Source of the DNA: Blepharisma stoltei
Lineage: Eukaryota; Ciliophora; Heterotrichea; Heterotrichida; Blepharismidae
NCBI GenBank assembly: GCA_914767885.1
Contig: CAJZBQ010000034.1
Span: 62,001-126,000, forward strand
Length of the DNA: 64,000 nucleotides
Direction of reading: 5' to 3'
Below, piece by piece: positions 11,401-22,565 of this stretch; the first letter of the stretch is position 1, and each line of letters begins with the position of its first letter. Below the pieces are notes generated by a model. The model was not told where the DNA came from. It saw only the letters and a list, made by a program, of their open reading frames with translations, and ran no database searches. The position numbers and the translations under genes are program-made.

Positions 11401-12028
11401 AAAAGGTGAGCATAAAAATTATGCTGCCTCTTCATTTGTGTTTCTCTATTTGTATTTACCTGCAAGCTTATATTATCGACCGCATTGAAAAGATTTGTTT
11501 GAGGATATAAATTTTCATTTTAATGAGCAGCCTACAAATTTAATTGTTAAAAGTTTCTTACAGATTGTGCTAGTTATTTTGAGTACAACTCTTTTACCTT
11601 ATTCTAGAATTGTCTTTAATATATGCTATGCAGCAATTATAGCGGTTTTTGGGATATTTACATTGCTTAAAATGCCTTTTAATTATGGAAGGGCTTCTCT
11701 ATGATACTCAATATTTATTTTTGGCTGTGTCTGGCTTTGAATTTGTTGTGAAATTGCTAAATTTAATATAATTTTTGCCCAGTGCGCTCTTGGAATTGGC
11801 TGGTTGTTATTAGGACTTATAGGAAATATTTATCAAAAACTAAAACTCCCATCATTTTTAGAAGATCCTAAAGGGCAAGACATTTTAAAGCTGTTTAAAT
11901 TTCAGCTCTCTAGAAATTCTCCTTCAGAAGCCGGAATCCAAAATACTGTGAAGTACCATTACGCTAGCCAAGACAACCAAGATAACAACCAAATTAATGA
12001 AATTTTCTCTCTTGAAATTTCAGATTAA
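8406..12028 (+). CDS. Multi-TM receptor with tandem ANF-like ectodomains, copy 2
   Basis: Coding 8406-9506 and 9659-12028 around one IES gives 1156 residues. Start ATG 8406 is chosen because it opens a hydrophobic signal-peptide-like stretch (about residues 1-18, with one TGA-encoded Trp) running straight into the conserved PILYS segment. Residues about 20-340 form a first periplasmic-binding-type module (RDAAVSFVKYFGCQKVVVF). Residues about 345-735 form a second (SNAYTARAVALLLSSFGIKK). About nine membrane segments follow. In-frame TGA as Trp recurs (DTSW, EEWIRK). Tandem paralogue of its neighbours; ligand unknown. The region after the ectodomain is not a canonical seven-helix GPCR, so coupling is unclear. 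Confidence 0.85.
9507..9658. mobile_element. IES in receptor copy 2: 152-bp hairpin MITE
   Basis: TATAGAAATTTCC at the left mirrors GGAAAATTTCTATA at the right, with inverted repeats of about 50 bp including GCGCTGTTTGCCCTTGATTT. TA at 9505-9506 is kept and 9507-9658 removed, giving Asn-Ala-Ile-Cys-Gln-Asn, parallel to Asn-Ala-Tyr-Cys-Gln in copy 3. Unrelated to family 1. Confidence 0.85.
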
Positions 12029-12922
12029 AAGTCAAAGCTGCATTCTGAATTTCACTGGATTCCTAATTGCAATAATTAAGCATTCTTTTGATAGCCTAAT
12101 AATGTGGGATAAATTTTATTTATAAATAATTACGAAAGACTACTAAAATAAAGAGCAAATCTATTATTATGTAAAATATTTTTTTAAATTTATAAGGGAA
12201 TATCGATATGAAAAAGAAAGAGAGGTTTTAACAAAAGAAGAATGAGCTTAGGTATAAGAATTATCAGGAGCGGGAAAAAATTGATGATAAATATAAAAAA
12301 AGTTTACTTAACCCTCTGCAAGCGAAAAACCATTTATACCACAAAGAGACTTCTTTGAAATCACACAAAACGGCACCTGTGATAGCGGAGACCTAAAGAA
12401 AATCGTTAAATTGAGCCAGCAGTACCCAGGCAGGATATCCAAAAGTTAAATCTAAAAATAATTAATTTAGCTTGATTAAATTTGGATAAAATTAAGATTA
12501 ATATATCAGCAAATTACTTTAATGTTTATAAGCTTGATTTTTGCTTATATAATTACAGCAAATAAGCCTAGAGCATCTCATCTCTCATAGAATTCAAATT
12601 AAATATATTCGTTAAGTCTAATTAGCATTTATCAATAAAAATTCAAATTTTTACTTAAATAAAGCAAAATTGATTCTTTAATATTCCCAGCCTATTTTCT
12701 ATTCAGACTTTTTTTTTTATTTGCAATAAGAATCGATTTTATATTTTATCTTAAAAAGTCCTTATAAAATTAAATAAAATTGAAACTAACCTAAATTTAT
12801 GCTAAAACATTTTAATCATATTTTATTGCAAAATTAGCTCTGCAACACAAAAGTTTAAAAATTCAAAAAGTTTTTTGCAGGTTAAATGAATGACTATATA
12901 ATTTAACATAATTTAATAGGAA
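12029..12922. other. Intergenic between receptors 2 and 3, with a coding-like remnant
   Basis: At 12200-12400 two neighbouring frames give lysine/glutamate-rich, coding-like peptide (YEKEREVLTKEEW, then ELRYKNYQEREKIDDKYKK) separated by a frame change. This is probably a pseudogene scrap. The rest is AT-rich with nothing recognisable. Confidence 0.4.
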
Positions 12923-15900
12923 ATGATGCACATCCCTATGAAATATTACTTCCTGCTATTTTGTGAAGTAGCATTTGGCCAGTTTATGACAATTCCTCTT
13001 TTATACAGCAAATATACTCCTGAGATAATAAAAGAGGTTCTTTTGACAGAATATAATTGCCCAGATCTTAGCTCAGAAAGATGCATAGGCAACGCGGATT
13101 ATTTTTTCGTTCCTTTGGAAGTAAATGATGCTAATGATTTCCTGGAATTTATCGTCGGACAAGATATTTTATACCATTTTGCATAATATCTTAATATCAA
13201 ATCAAATCATTTTTGTATTATAAATTAAAAAAATAAAGTTATACTATTGATAATTTATTAAATGTGCTATATTTTTATATGACATAACTTACTCATCAGT
13301 AATAAGTGCATATATTGATGCATTTGCAACACAGTTTTTATTTATGCATTTGGTATCTGGATATACACCAAATGCTATTCCACCATTAACTTATTATGAC
13401 CACACCAGATATACTTTAATAAGAGATGGAACAATTGCTTTAGTGAAACATTTCGGTTGGCAAAAAATCATTGTTTTTGTTAGTAAAGATTTCTCTGAGA
13501 TGGATTTTCAATCTGTGACAGAAGTTGAAATCGTTTTTATTACAATTCTTCCAAGCGGACTTTCATATGAAACCATATATATCATTGTTTCAAAAGAAGT
13601 CAAACCTCTAGGGGTAAAAACAATCATAATAGCAACAGATGATAATATGTCTAAACTAATTCAACGAGCAATAATAGAAGCTGAAATGAACACAAAAGAC
13701 TATATTTATATTTTTCCCCATCAAAGCGGATGAAGTGCATATCTTGAAGGAGCACTTACATTAGAAGAGTACGCTTGGATGCCTAAAAATGTTGCGAATT
13801 ATGCTGAAATTATAATTAACTACTCAGCAGATTTTTTAATGAATCTTATGAAATATTATCCAATACAAGGCTCTTTTTCGCTATATACGTTTTATGGATT
13901 TATACTTACCCAAGTTAACCTTGAAAGGTTCCACATTTTTAATATCCAAAACAGTCAGCCAGTATTAGTTGGAAATATTACCAATAGAGTGGTCTCTTTC
14001 TATACCCCTCCTATTTTTAATGGAAACACAACCACACCTCCTGACAATTCAAAGTTAAAACTGCCTATAAGTATTTCTGGAGGAAGTATTAATCCAGATG
14101 GATCTACTTATATGTATAATGCATACTGTCAACTTGGCTCAGTTCATGCTATAGATTCTATTAATTCCCAGTCAAAAATCCTTGAAAATTTTGATTTGGT
14201 CATCAACAATATAACAGACTGTGGGGCTTCTTACTTTGATAGTAATTATGCAAGTAGCTGTTTTAGTAGGCATTCAGCAGAGCTAGGGTATTTTCATGTC
14301 GCTGCTCAGCCAATTGTCATGACAGAAGGTACATTAACTGTTTTTAACTCCTTAAATATTTCAGTTCCAGTACTCGGAGTTGAGTCATCAAGCTCACTTA
14401 GCAACGATTTCCACTCACAATATGCAAGCGTGTCATTTTCAAACACATACACAGCAAATGCAATTGCTTTACTCCTCGCCTCTTTTAGAATCACCAAAGT
14501 TTCTCTGCTATATCTTAATAACCCTTGAGGCGAAAATTTCAAAAGGCAATTTCTTAATAGAGCAGAGTCATATAAAATTGAAGTTATGAACAAAAATCAA
14601 GCAGTTCCTAGTGGCTTTAATGGCACAGACAAATCATTTGTAAAAGAAATTGTTGATTTAAAGACAAGATATATAGTAATTGAAGCAACAAATACTGAAA
14701 TGTTTTCTATTGTAGTGGCTCTTTATGATTTAGGAATGAGGAAAGGGGACGTTTATTTGATTTCTGGAGGAGGGTTAGGCCTAACAAGCAATGTTCAATA
14801 TGTAATAGGTGAAGATTCATATAATAAACTAATAGAGCTCGGAGATGGATCAGTTTATGTTACTTTTCTGTCATATTACAACGCATTTGGGGAACAGATT
14901 TATGGAGAATTTCTCAAAGAATATGAGGTTGTGTATGATTATATGTGTTTATATTATGATGCAACTTATCTAGGGGCATATGCAATAGATTCAATGATAA
15001 GCAGAGGATTTAATTTAAATAGTTCAGGAATTGAAGAGTGAATAAGAAAAGTCCAGTTCACAGGATGCTCAGGAAATGTCCAAATAAGTAAAAGTGGCAA
15101 TGATAGGTCAACTATAAAGGTTGGAGTTTATAATTTGATTAGAAACAACTCGAATTGGCAGCTAACATTGAGTGGGATTAATGATCCTACTAAAGTGGTT
15201 GTCTATGAGTCTTTAGTTGATATTTCATGATACACTGATAATAATGGAATTCTCCCAAGTGATATTATAGGAGCTGACTTGTCCTGCCCATTTAAATCTG
15301 AACAAGAGCAATCATTTTTATACGGCTATCTGATTCTTCTTATTATTGGAGGGTCTTTTTTAATTTTTGATATATATTTTCTCTATAAAAATTTGGAATT
15401 TACATTATCAAGAAAGTATTTAATGCTCCAATGTAAAACCGAAGAAAATATACTAGACAACCTTATGTATTTTGCAATGATAGTGGAATGTTTCCAATAC
15501 ATCTGCATAGGCCCAGATTTTACAGACTTATTTCCTGGGTTTTTTAAAAAGATAATAAAAATTTCAGCACTCGATTTCAGAAATTTTTCGAAAAGTTTTG
15601 ACTGAACAATATGATACCAAATAATCATGATGGAAATTATTTTGGCAGTATGGCTTTTTTTCCTTATTGGCAAAATATTTAACGTTTGAAGAAAATGTAA
15701 AATTCAGCTGTTTGTAATAATAAGTGAAATCGGCAATGTTTTACTCCCTATTATAGGTGATATTTTATTTTTGCCGATAACATGATTTTTATTACTAACT
15801 TTCCAATGTACAAAAAGCATAGGAGACAACTTTAAGGACAGTTTTCACAATCAAGACTGCAGTATTTTTTGTTGGCAAGATGAACATATCAAATATATCG

Positions 15901-16511
15901 CAGGATCATCTTTAGCGATTTTGCTTTATTTGCCTGCAAGCTTGTATTATCGACCTTCTTGAAAAGATAACACTGGAAATTTAGTTTTTCACTTTAAAGA
16001 GCAGCCTTATAACTCAGCAATTAAAAGTTTTATGCAGATTGTTTTAGTTGTGATGAATACAACTCTTTTGCCTTACTCTGATATTGCTTATACTGTATCA
16101 TTTGTTTCCATCGTCTCAATTTATGGAGTTTTCACATTATTTAAAAAGCCATACAATTACGATAGAGCTTCTTTATGATACACAATTTTTATTTTTTGTT
16201 GCATTTGGCTTTGGATTTGCTGTGAAGTTGCAAAATTTAATATGGTTTTTGCTGAGTCAATTATAGGTGTTGGCTGGGTTTTGCTAGGAATTATTGGAAT
16301 TATTTATCAAAAACGAAAACTGCCATCATTTTTAGAGTCTCCGAAAGGGCAAGACATTTTAAGGCTCTTCAGGTTTCAGCTTTCAAAAAAATCGCCATTT
16401 CAAGCAGGAATTGAAGCTTCTGTTAGCTATATTTATATTGACCAAAGCAGCAGTGATAATAAAAAAAGTGATTTGTTTAGTGAAGGGTTTAATGTGGAGT
16501 TTTTGCATTAA
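12923..16511 (+). CDS. Multi-TM receptor with tandem ANF-like ectodomains, copy 3
   Basis: Coding 12923-13173 and 13280-16511 gives 1160 residues. The N-terminus has a short hydrophobic signal-like segment (MKYYFLLFCEVAFGQ). ANF/periplasmic-binding-like module 1 spans about residues 25-340 (LIRDGTIALVKHFGWQKIIV). Module 2 spans about 345-735 (TYTANAIALLLASFRITKVS, then YDATYLGAYAIDSM). Hydrophobic helices lie near 762-786, 812-835, 858-883, 890-925, 955-973, 999-1015, 1018-1037, 1046-1070 and 1072-1092. A cytoplasmic tail follows with the conserved KLPSFLESPKGQDILRLF. TGA encodes Trp many times (SGW, EEW, LYYRPSW). Best preserved member of the array; role as an environmental receptor is inferred from architecture. 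Confidence 0.87.
13174..13279. mobile_element. IES in receptor copy 3 (106 bp)
   Basis: TA at 13172-13173 and 13278-13279. Removal joins Asp-Ile-Leu-Tyr to Asp-Ile-Thr-Tyr, matching TYLFDITF of copy 2. It is the only nearby TA pair that restores frame. Extremely AT-rich, no inverted ends. Confidence 0.8.
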
Positions 16512-17166
16512 CTAATAATAATTATATAATAAAAAAATTCCTTGATTATTTAATAAAGTGATATGCAAAGATGAATAATTAAAAAAAAGCTTAAAAATTG
16601 CCATCATTATCTTATACTTTAAAGTATAGAAATATTAGTTGCAAAATACCTAGATTAAAAGTATAAGCATTAAATCGGCAATCAATAAGCTGCCCAATCA
16701 AACTAGATCAAATATAAAAATGCCAGGATGGCTGGTTTAATTTTACATATTTAGGAAAAGAAAATTTCATACAAAAAATAAAAGACAAATTCAACAACCT
16801 TAAGAATTATTATGAGAAATTTTATATTAGCTATAGTATCATTATTGTACCAATTTTAATTATAAAATTTTCTTAAATAATTAACATAGCTAATTTACTT
16901 AATTTTTTAAATTTGTAAACCAGCATGGAGTATTAATGGCCACTTATTTTTTATTAGAATCTGACAAGAAAATACAAATAAACAAAGTTATATACAATTG
17001 TTCAATTCTCTATTAAACATTTCTTCCTTTCGTCCCCATAGAGGTATTAAATTCTCTCTATCATTTTTAACTCCTTTGCTAAACAATGGTCATATAGTTT
17101 TATTCCGTTTCTTAATTGATAATGAATGCATTGTCACTCTTGAACTTTTACACCTTATAAGATTAT
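16512..17166. other. AT-rich intergenic
   Basis: No gene, repeat or RNA signature seen between the receptor array and the TPR gene. Confidence 0.5.
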
Positions 17167-17256
17167 TTGCCTAAGTTTCTCTGCTTGGAAGCCTCAGCTC
17201 ATTTTTTTAGGTATTTAAATCCAATAATTTGTCATATCAACAGAACTGAACAAATC

Positions 17257-17799
17257 ATGCAATCGTTAAGGCTAGTTGGTGGGAGAACTGGTAATACTTA
17301 TCCAGGCCTTTGCAGGCTTGGAATAAAATATGCAAATGGCTTTATGCCATATGATGCATTTCAATGTTTTGTTAAAGCAATCAAGCTGAATCAAGAAAGA
17401 GGAGAGGCTTGGATAAACCTTGGTATACTATATGAAATTTTTGATCAATTTGACCAAGCAAGAGCAGCTTACAAAGAAGCTGAAAGCATAGAAGATACAG
17501 AAAACATTGGAAAGCAAATGGCTAGCCTAATCGGGGTGAGGAAAAAGAAGGATTTACAATTTTTTTATCCATTAACAAAAATTCAAGGAAATTGCACGGA
17601 AAAGAGAGCAAGGAAAGACATTGAAGATTTTCAAGACCTAGGAAGGCCAAATAAAAAGCTTAAGCTAAGGGATCGAAATTATGACGAAGATGCCAAGACT
17701 GCTATTACCTTCAATGATATCATGAATAACTTAGAAAAAAGTGAGTTATATATGATAGAGGACATAGCAAAGTTTTTGTTAGAGCCTAAATTAGAGTAA
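17257..17799 (+). CDS. TPR protein resembling Ssn6/Cyc8-UTX repeats (short)
   Basis: The ATG at 17257 gives 180 residues; the frame stays open upstream to about 17167 without another ATG. Residues about 20-75 contain tetratricopeptide-type helices (ALKAIKL-like FVKAIKLNQERGEAWINLGI, then YEIFDQFDQARAAYKEAE), the spacing seen in Ssn6/Cyc8 co-repressors and UTX. The C-terminal half is basic and charged (KKLKLRDRNYDEDAKT). Family members usually carry about ten TPRs, so this is either a small paralogue or a 5'-truncated copy; the open frame before the ATG, which still looks helical, favours truncation. A nuclear scaffold role is only inferred. Confidence 0.5.
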   Translation: MQSLRLVGGRTGNTYPGLCRLGIKYANGFMPYDAFQCFVKAIKLNQERGEAWINLGILYEIFDQFDQARAAYKEAESIEDTENIGKQMASLIGVRKKKDLQFFYPLTKIQGNCTEKRARKDIEDFQDLGRPNKKLKLRDRNYDEDAKTAITFNDIMNNLEKSELYMIEDIAKFLLEPKLE

Positions 17800-18458
17800 T
17801 GCCTTTAAAGGAGGGCAAGCTTATAATTAAAAAACTATATATCCATTTGATTATAAATATGCACAATTTCGTTTTAAAATTTAAGATAAATTAAATAGCA
17901 TCGGTTGATTTTAAATATTCAGACTATTTAATTCTGAATTAAAATTTACTTAAAGTTAATAATGAAATTCACAAAAATGGAATAATATTTCAAAAATGTC
18001 TAAATTACTTTGAAAACTATCTTTCTAGAATTAAACCATTTTAAAGAAAGGAAGATATTTAAACGAAAAAAAAAACACATTAATTTTCTATTTGTTATAT
18101 TAATAAAAATGGAGCGTTGCAATCATGTTATTGTAATTTTATAAAGTGCTTTTTCTAAAAAGACAGCAAGCCTAGAAAAGATTATATATTTTAGACAGCA
18201 TATTGATATTTAAAAAACATAGCCGATATGGTAATTTCTTTATATAATAATTATAAGAATTAATTTAATTTATATAAATCTAATTCTGAATATAACAAAT
18301 CCGTCACTTGGAGTAGCATAAAGTCTAATATTTTTTAAGTTTTTTATATAAAAATGATGAAACGATTTAATGTGAATATAAAACCTCCCTAATCAATTAG
18401 AGATTTTGTTGTGAATAGGCAGACTTTTATATAATAATAAGCGCTTGGCTAATTAATC
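17800..18458. other. AT-rich intergenic
   Basis: No open frame or repeat recognised before the MITE at 18460. Confidence 0.5.
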
Positions 18459-18459
18459 A

Positions 18460-18719
18460 CTCCCCCCAGTGAGCGAAAAACGATTAAAACATAACTTTTT
18501 TGGTTAACCCACCCTCAAGCGAACCAACAATTTTTTTAATATAAAAAATTTATGAAAAAAAAATTTGATATATAAGTGATAATTTAATAATGAAATCTTT
18601 AGGTAATTTTATTAATTTAAACAGCTTGCATTTTACAAAAAATTAATATATTCTTTACGATTATTTTCACCTCTCCATAAGCTAGCAAATTTTTTTTCTT
18701 CACTCATGAAAGGGGGGAA
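18460..18719 (-). mobile_element. MITE family 1, diverged reverse copy
   Basis: CTCCCCCCAGTGAGCGAAA follows TCA at 18457-18459. An internal CCCACCCTCAAGCGAACC subterminal site and the GATATATAAGTGATAATTTAAT block follow in reversed family order. The right end is CACTCATGAAAGGGGGG. Confidence 0.7.
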
Positions 18720-19404
18720 TTTCTCATTTAAGAATTGTAAAAAGTTTTTTAAATGGATAAAACTGATTTCCCAAGGTATGTCCATAAAATTTATTGGGCA
18801 CTGCATAAAGAATAATGATGTAAATAGAAATAAAATATAGAGAGTATTAAAAATTATCTAAACATTTTAAAGGCTATATACTTTTTTATAATTCCACTAA
18901 TTAAAGGCCTTATATTCTGGCTTAAATTTATGGAATATCATTTTAGCACTTTGGACTCTAATTTCAATTCCTCTTACTCCTTAAATATATTTTTGCATTC
19001 CATTGAGACATTATAAGCACATCTGTATAGTTTGTGTAACTTAATAGATTGCTTGTAAAGCGAAATACCGGCCAGAAAAAAAATATGATCCAGTATACTT
19101 GTCTTATATAGTATAAACCTGATTAGGCATCTCAAAGCATAAACTGAAATTTGTCACTTTCATTTGTGCTTTCCAAAATAATTGACAAGTAAAAATTTAT
19201 TTTAAAAATTAAAAAGGATTGCTAATAAATCTATTAAAACTCAGGGGCTATATATAAAAAGTCCACAAAAACACAAACATTATAATTATATTTCCTCAGC
19301 CTAAATTAAAATTATTCTTCCACTTAAAATAAGAAATCAATCTAAAATTCCTCTTTACCATTTCGTAGAAAACAGGGAGTTTTAATAATCTCATAAAAAT
19401 TAAT
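18720..19404. other. AT-rich intergenic
   Basis: Nothing recognised. The last part is the probable 5' flank of the HAD phosphatase gene. Confidence 0.5.
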
Positions 19405-20253
19405 ATGATAATCCCAGAGATGATGCAGTACGACAGCTTTTTCTTCGATTTAGATGGAGTTGTATGAGAAGCAGAATCTGCATTGCCAGGAACAGTGGAT
19501 TTTATCAACCGTCTACACGCTTTAGGTAAAAAAGTCTACTACATCTCAAACAACGCAAGCAGAAAACGAAAAGACTTTATAAAAGCCCTTAACGAAATCG
19601 GTATCCAAGCTGAGCTCGACACTATTTTATGTGCAGCTTATTCTTGCTCTCTTTACCTCCACCAAAACTATCCTTTAAATACAAAGGTTTTTGTGATCGG
19701 CCGTGAAGGATTAATTGACGAAATAAAAGAAGCTGGCTACGAAGTGATTGACGGGAATTCTTATAAAAATACAGTTTTTGCAGCACATAGAGACTTTTTA
19801 GAGCTAGAAGTAGACCCTGACGTAAAAGCGGTCATAGCTGGTTTTACTTTTGATTTTAATTACACAATGCTTAGCTATGGGTCGAAATGCATACAAAGTG
19901 GAGCAAAATTGGCGACAGGGAATTATGACCATTATGATAGGTTTGGGAAATACAATGCTCCATCATGTGGATGCATTGTTGATGCTTTGAGATGTGCGTC
20001 AGGAGTCCAAGAGTTCGAAAATTTAGGGAAACCTAATACTTATCTCTTAGAAATGATATGCAGAAGAGATAGGTTGGATATGGGGAAAATTGTTGTCTTC
20101 GGGGATAAAATGGCTACTGATATAAAATTAGCAAAAAATTATAGCGCAGCAAGTGTGCTTATGATGACAGGAGCAGAAACAAGAGAAAGCTATAAAAAAT
20201 ACGATTTTGAGCCAGACTATGTTTATGACTCAATGGAAGAATTATTAATTTAG
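19405..20253 (+). CDS. HAD-superfamily phosphatase (phosphoglycolate/4-nitrophenyl phosphatase type)
   Basis: Predicted cytosolic Mg-dependent phosphohydrolase, 282 residues. Motif I FDLDGVVW (nucleophile Asp15, acid/base Asp17) includes a TGA-encoded Trp at 19465. Motif II is YISNNAS (about residue 50). The cap contains the CGCIVDALRCASG stretch. The Lys of NLGKPNTYLLEMI (about 213) and motif IV VVFGDKMATDI (about 233) complete the active site of class-IIA HAD enzymes. Start ATG 19405 gives the usual short lead before motif I; ATG 19420 or 19423 are alternatives. Without reassigning TGA the frame would lose motif I, so this is good evidence for the code. Substrate (phosphoglycolate versus pyridoxal phosphate) cannot be decided. 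Confidence 0.88.
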
Positions 20254-20342
20254 TCCATTCTATTAAATTTGGTATTTCTTTTTCAATAATAGTGTAAATG
20301 GCTTTTTGTTTAAAAGTTCATAGAGATATTTATGGTAAATTC

Positions 20343-21081
20343 CTATATTTTATTAATTGCAATATTTTCTTCAGTATCTATATCTTTTTCTAGCAGCTCT
20401 ATTGAGATGGTTTCTGTAGCTATAACCACTTTTTCTCCATTTTTCAAAAAGCTATCTGTAATTCAAAACATCAAAGAGTTCATCACTACCGGTATTATTA
20501 TCATTACCATTATCAGTTCAAAATTCGGAAACCTCTCTATAGGCTTCAAAAACAAATCTCCTATAAATCGTAATGGACTTTTAAATACAACCATAGTCCC
20601 TATTAAGCAGAATTTCGTAAAAAGAATTATTCCTAGCCACAGTCACATTTGGTAAGCCCACAAACCTCAGCTTGGGGGTTCTCCATAAAATCCTGACTTA
20701 AATTTTAGCGTTTCGCTCCCATTTAGGCATCTTTCAAGGCTATTTAACAAAATATACGCAATAGCCATACCCAAAAATATATCTACAACAAAAGTCAAAA
20801 AATACCATGTACATTGGCCCGATCCAGGCTCTTTTCCTTCAATATAATATGATATCAGCAAATTCAAAATATGCAATAATCCTGCACTAAATCCTTGCTT
20901 TGAAGTATCCATGAACCAGATTTTTCAAGTTCTTCTGTTCTGCTCTGTGTATCTTTTAACTGAATAAACAAGTACCAATAAGTGAAGAAAATGATGCAGC
21001 TCCAAGGAGTCCTTGTATAAGCCAGCCTAGTTTTCCAAAGAGTTGGCATTGTTGTGGATTTTGAGATAATAGGATTTCCAT
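20343..21081 (-). CDS. STIMATE/TMEM110-like multi-pass membrane protein
   Basis: Homologue of the STIMATE/TMEM110 (yeast YPL162C-type) family, ER or vacuolar membrane proteins that in animals promote STIM-dependent store-operated Ca entry. Starts at ATG 21081 and ends at TAG 20343, 240 residues after removal of a 16-nt intron. Family hallmarks in order: WKIWFMDTSKQGFSAGLLH (about residues 65-85), CTWYFLTFVVDIFLGM (about 107), SGFYGEPPSWGLWAYQMWLW (about 145), then KFPNFEL-like ERFPNFELIMVMIIIPVVMN. At least four membrane segments. Several Trp codons are TGA. It is convergent with the HAD gene, with 89 bp between stops. Confident at family level. Confidence 0.85.
20960..20975 (-). other. 16-nt spliceosomal intron in STIMATE-like gene
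   Basis: On the minus strand it reads GTACTTGTTTATTCAG. Removal turns a premature TAA into Ile-Val-Lys-Arg, which continues into the family motif. The size is typical of heterotrich introns. Confidence 0.85.
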
Positions 21082-21353
21082 ATTAAAAGGATATTGAATT
21101 ATAGACCTAGTCTTATCATTTTTGGAATAATTTACCTTTTAAATATTATCTATTGGTTTTTCTTATGTTTCCAAGAAGTGACTTCAGTGCCTCTTCCTCT
21201 GGCTCCTTTTTCGTCAGTCAAAATGACGCCTTTTTTCTTTAAAATTTCTCTGATTCTGTCTGCTTCTTGGAAGTTACATTGTCGTCTGGCTTCATTTCTA
21301 ATATCAATTATCCTTTTTCTTTTAATTTAGCCTTGCGATAGCAAGGCCAGAAT

Positions 21354-22328
21354 CTATTTTATATATGAAATATATTTGAATTTATCATTATAGCATAAAA
21401 AATTATCAAACTGGTATAACTCTTCAATATCAATTTCTGAAGAATCCAATTCTTCAATTTCTCTGATTTTTTCAACAGGAAAGTTCATGGTCCTTCCTGA
21501 CACATTTTCAATTTTTTTTGCTCTCAGCTTCGGGTCTGGTTTCCCTTTTTCTAAACAAAAATCTCTATACTCCGCATAAACCTGGTTAATTAATTTTTCG
21601 ACTTCGACTAAAGCAATTTCATATTTATCTTCAAATTTTGAGCTGACACACATATGTAAGGTCTCATCGCTTTCTTCTTTATCTGGGCCTTCTTTAAACC
21701 CTGATCCTCTTCCTCTGAGTCTTAATTTAATTATATCATGTGCTTGGCCTTGTACACCTTTGCAGCACCTTTCTACAATTTTTTTCATATTAGAGCCTCT
21801 TGGGCCAATTAGTCTTCTGGCGACTTGGAATTCTTTGTCATTATCAATTTGGATGTCAAATCGACATGTGAATTTTATGGGTTGTGGGATTTCTGATGCT
21901 CGAGTAATTTCAGACGTATTTATTGATAAGTCTTGAAGAGGGATGCGAGAGGTTTCTTCTTGGTTGTGATATCAATTTACTTGTAGAACCAAATTAAACC
22001 CTGGTAGTTGCCGCCCATTTAGCACTTTTTGTGCGAAATAAGCAGAGACGATGTCCTTATAAAGGATCAACGCAATGCTATCAAAGACCCTCAAGCTCTG
22101 AATTTCTCCGAATTCCTCGAAAACGTTGGTCACATCATTTTGCTCCATAGAAAACCGTTTCCCTTGATTTTCTGCAATTTCTAGTTTCAGACATGGAGTA
22201 TGTGATGGAATTCCTTGGGCCGCCAAAGACTCGAGGACTTTGTCTCGGACATCTGGCTGCTGCAGCATTGAGCTGATTTTAGATCGCTTGAGTGTAGGGG
22301 ACTCACATTCTCCCGCGTTGCTTTGCAT
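21354..22328 (-). CDS. RNA-binding protein with RRM-like and KH domains
   Basis: 324 residues, read through one TGA (Trp) at 21969-21971. An N-terminal acidic/basic leader is followed by an RRM-like fold at about residues 45-120 (TNVFEEFGEIQSLRVFDSIA, then GRQLPGFNLVLQV). A KH domain spans about 150-225 (ARRLIGPRGSNMKKIVERC, GxxG loop = GPRG). The C-terminal region is charged and ends with a Tyr/Phe-rich tail. This order is seen in protist RNA-metabolism proteins, but I cannot name an orthologue. Divergent promoter region with the ATPase gene downstream (about 240 bp). Probable role: nuclear or cytoplasmic RNA binding. Confidence 0.75.
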
Positions 22329-22565
22329 TTTAAATTATGAAATGAAGTTTTCATTGAATAGAAATGGTCAAAGCAGTTTGAACCTAAAATTGAGCAAGAA
22401 AAAGAGCAGAAATTATAAAAAGAATATAAAAATTATTATATAAATAATAAAATTTCCTCTAATAAAATTATATATTTTTCATACTGGATAATCCAAAGGA
22501 AAGTCTTATAATATAATTAAAATCGACTAATTGAAGATTTCATCTTTTAATGATATTCATTAAGT

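Noticed and set aside
20332-20655. 107-codon plus-strand frame rich in Ser/Ile
   Set aside because: Antisense of the STIMATE-like gene, whose family motifs and intron are clear on the minus strand.
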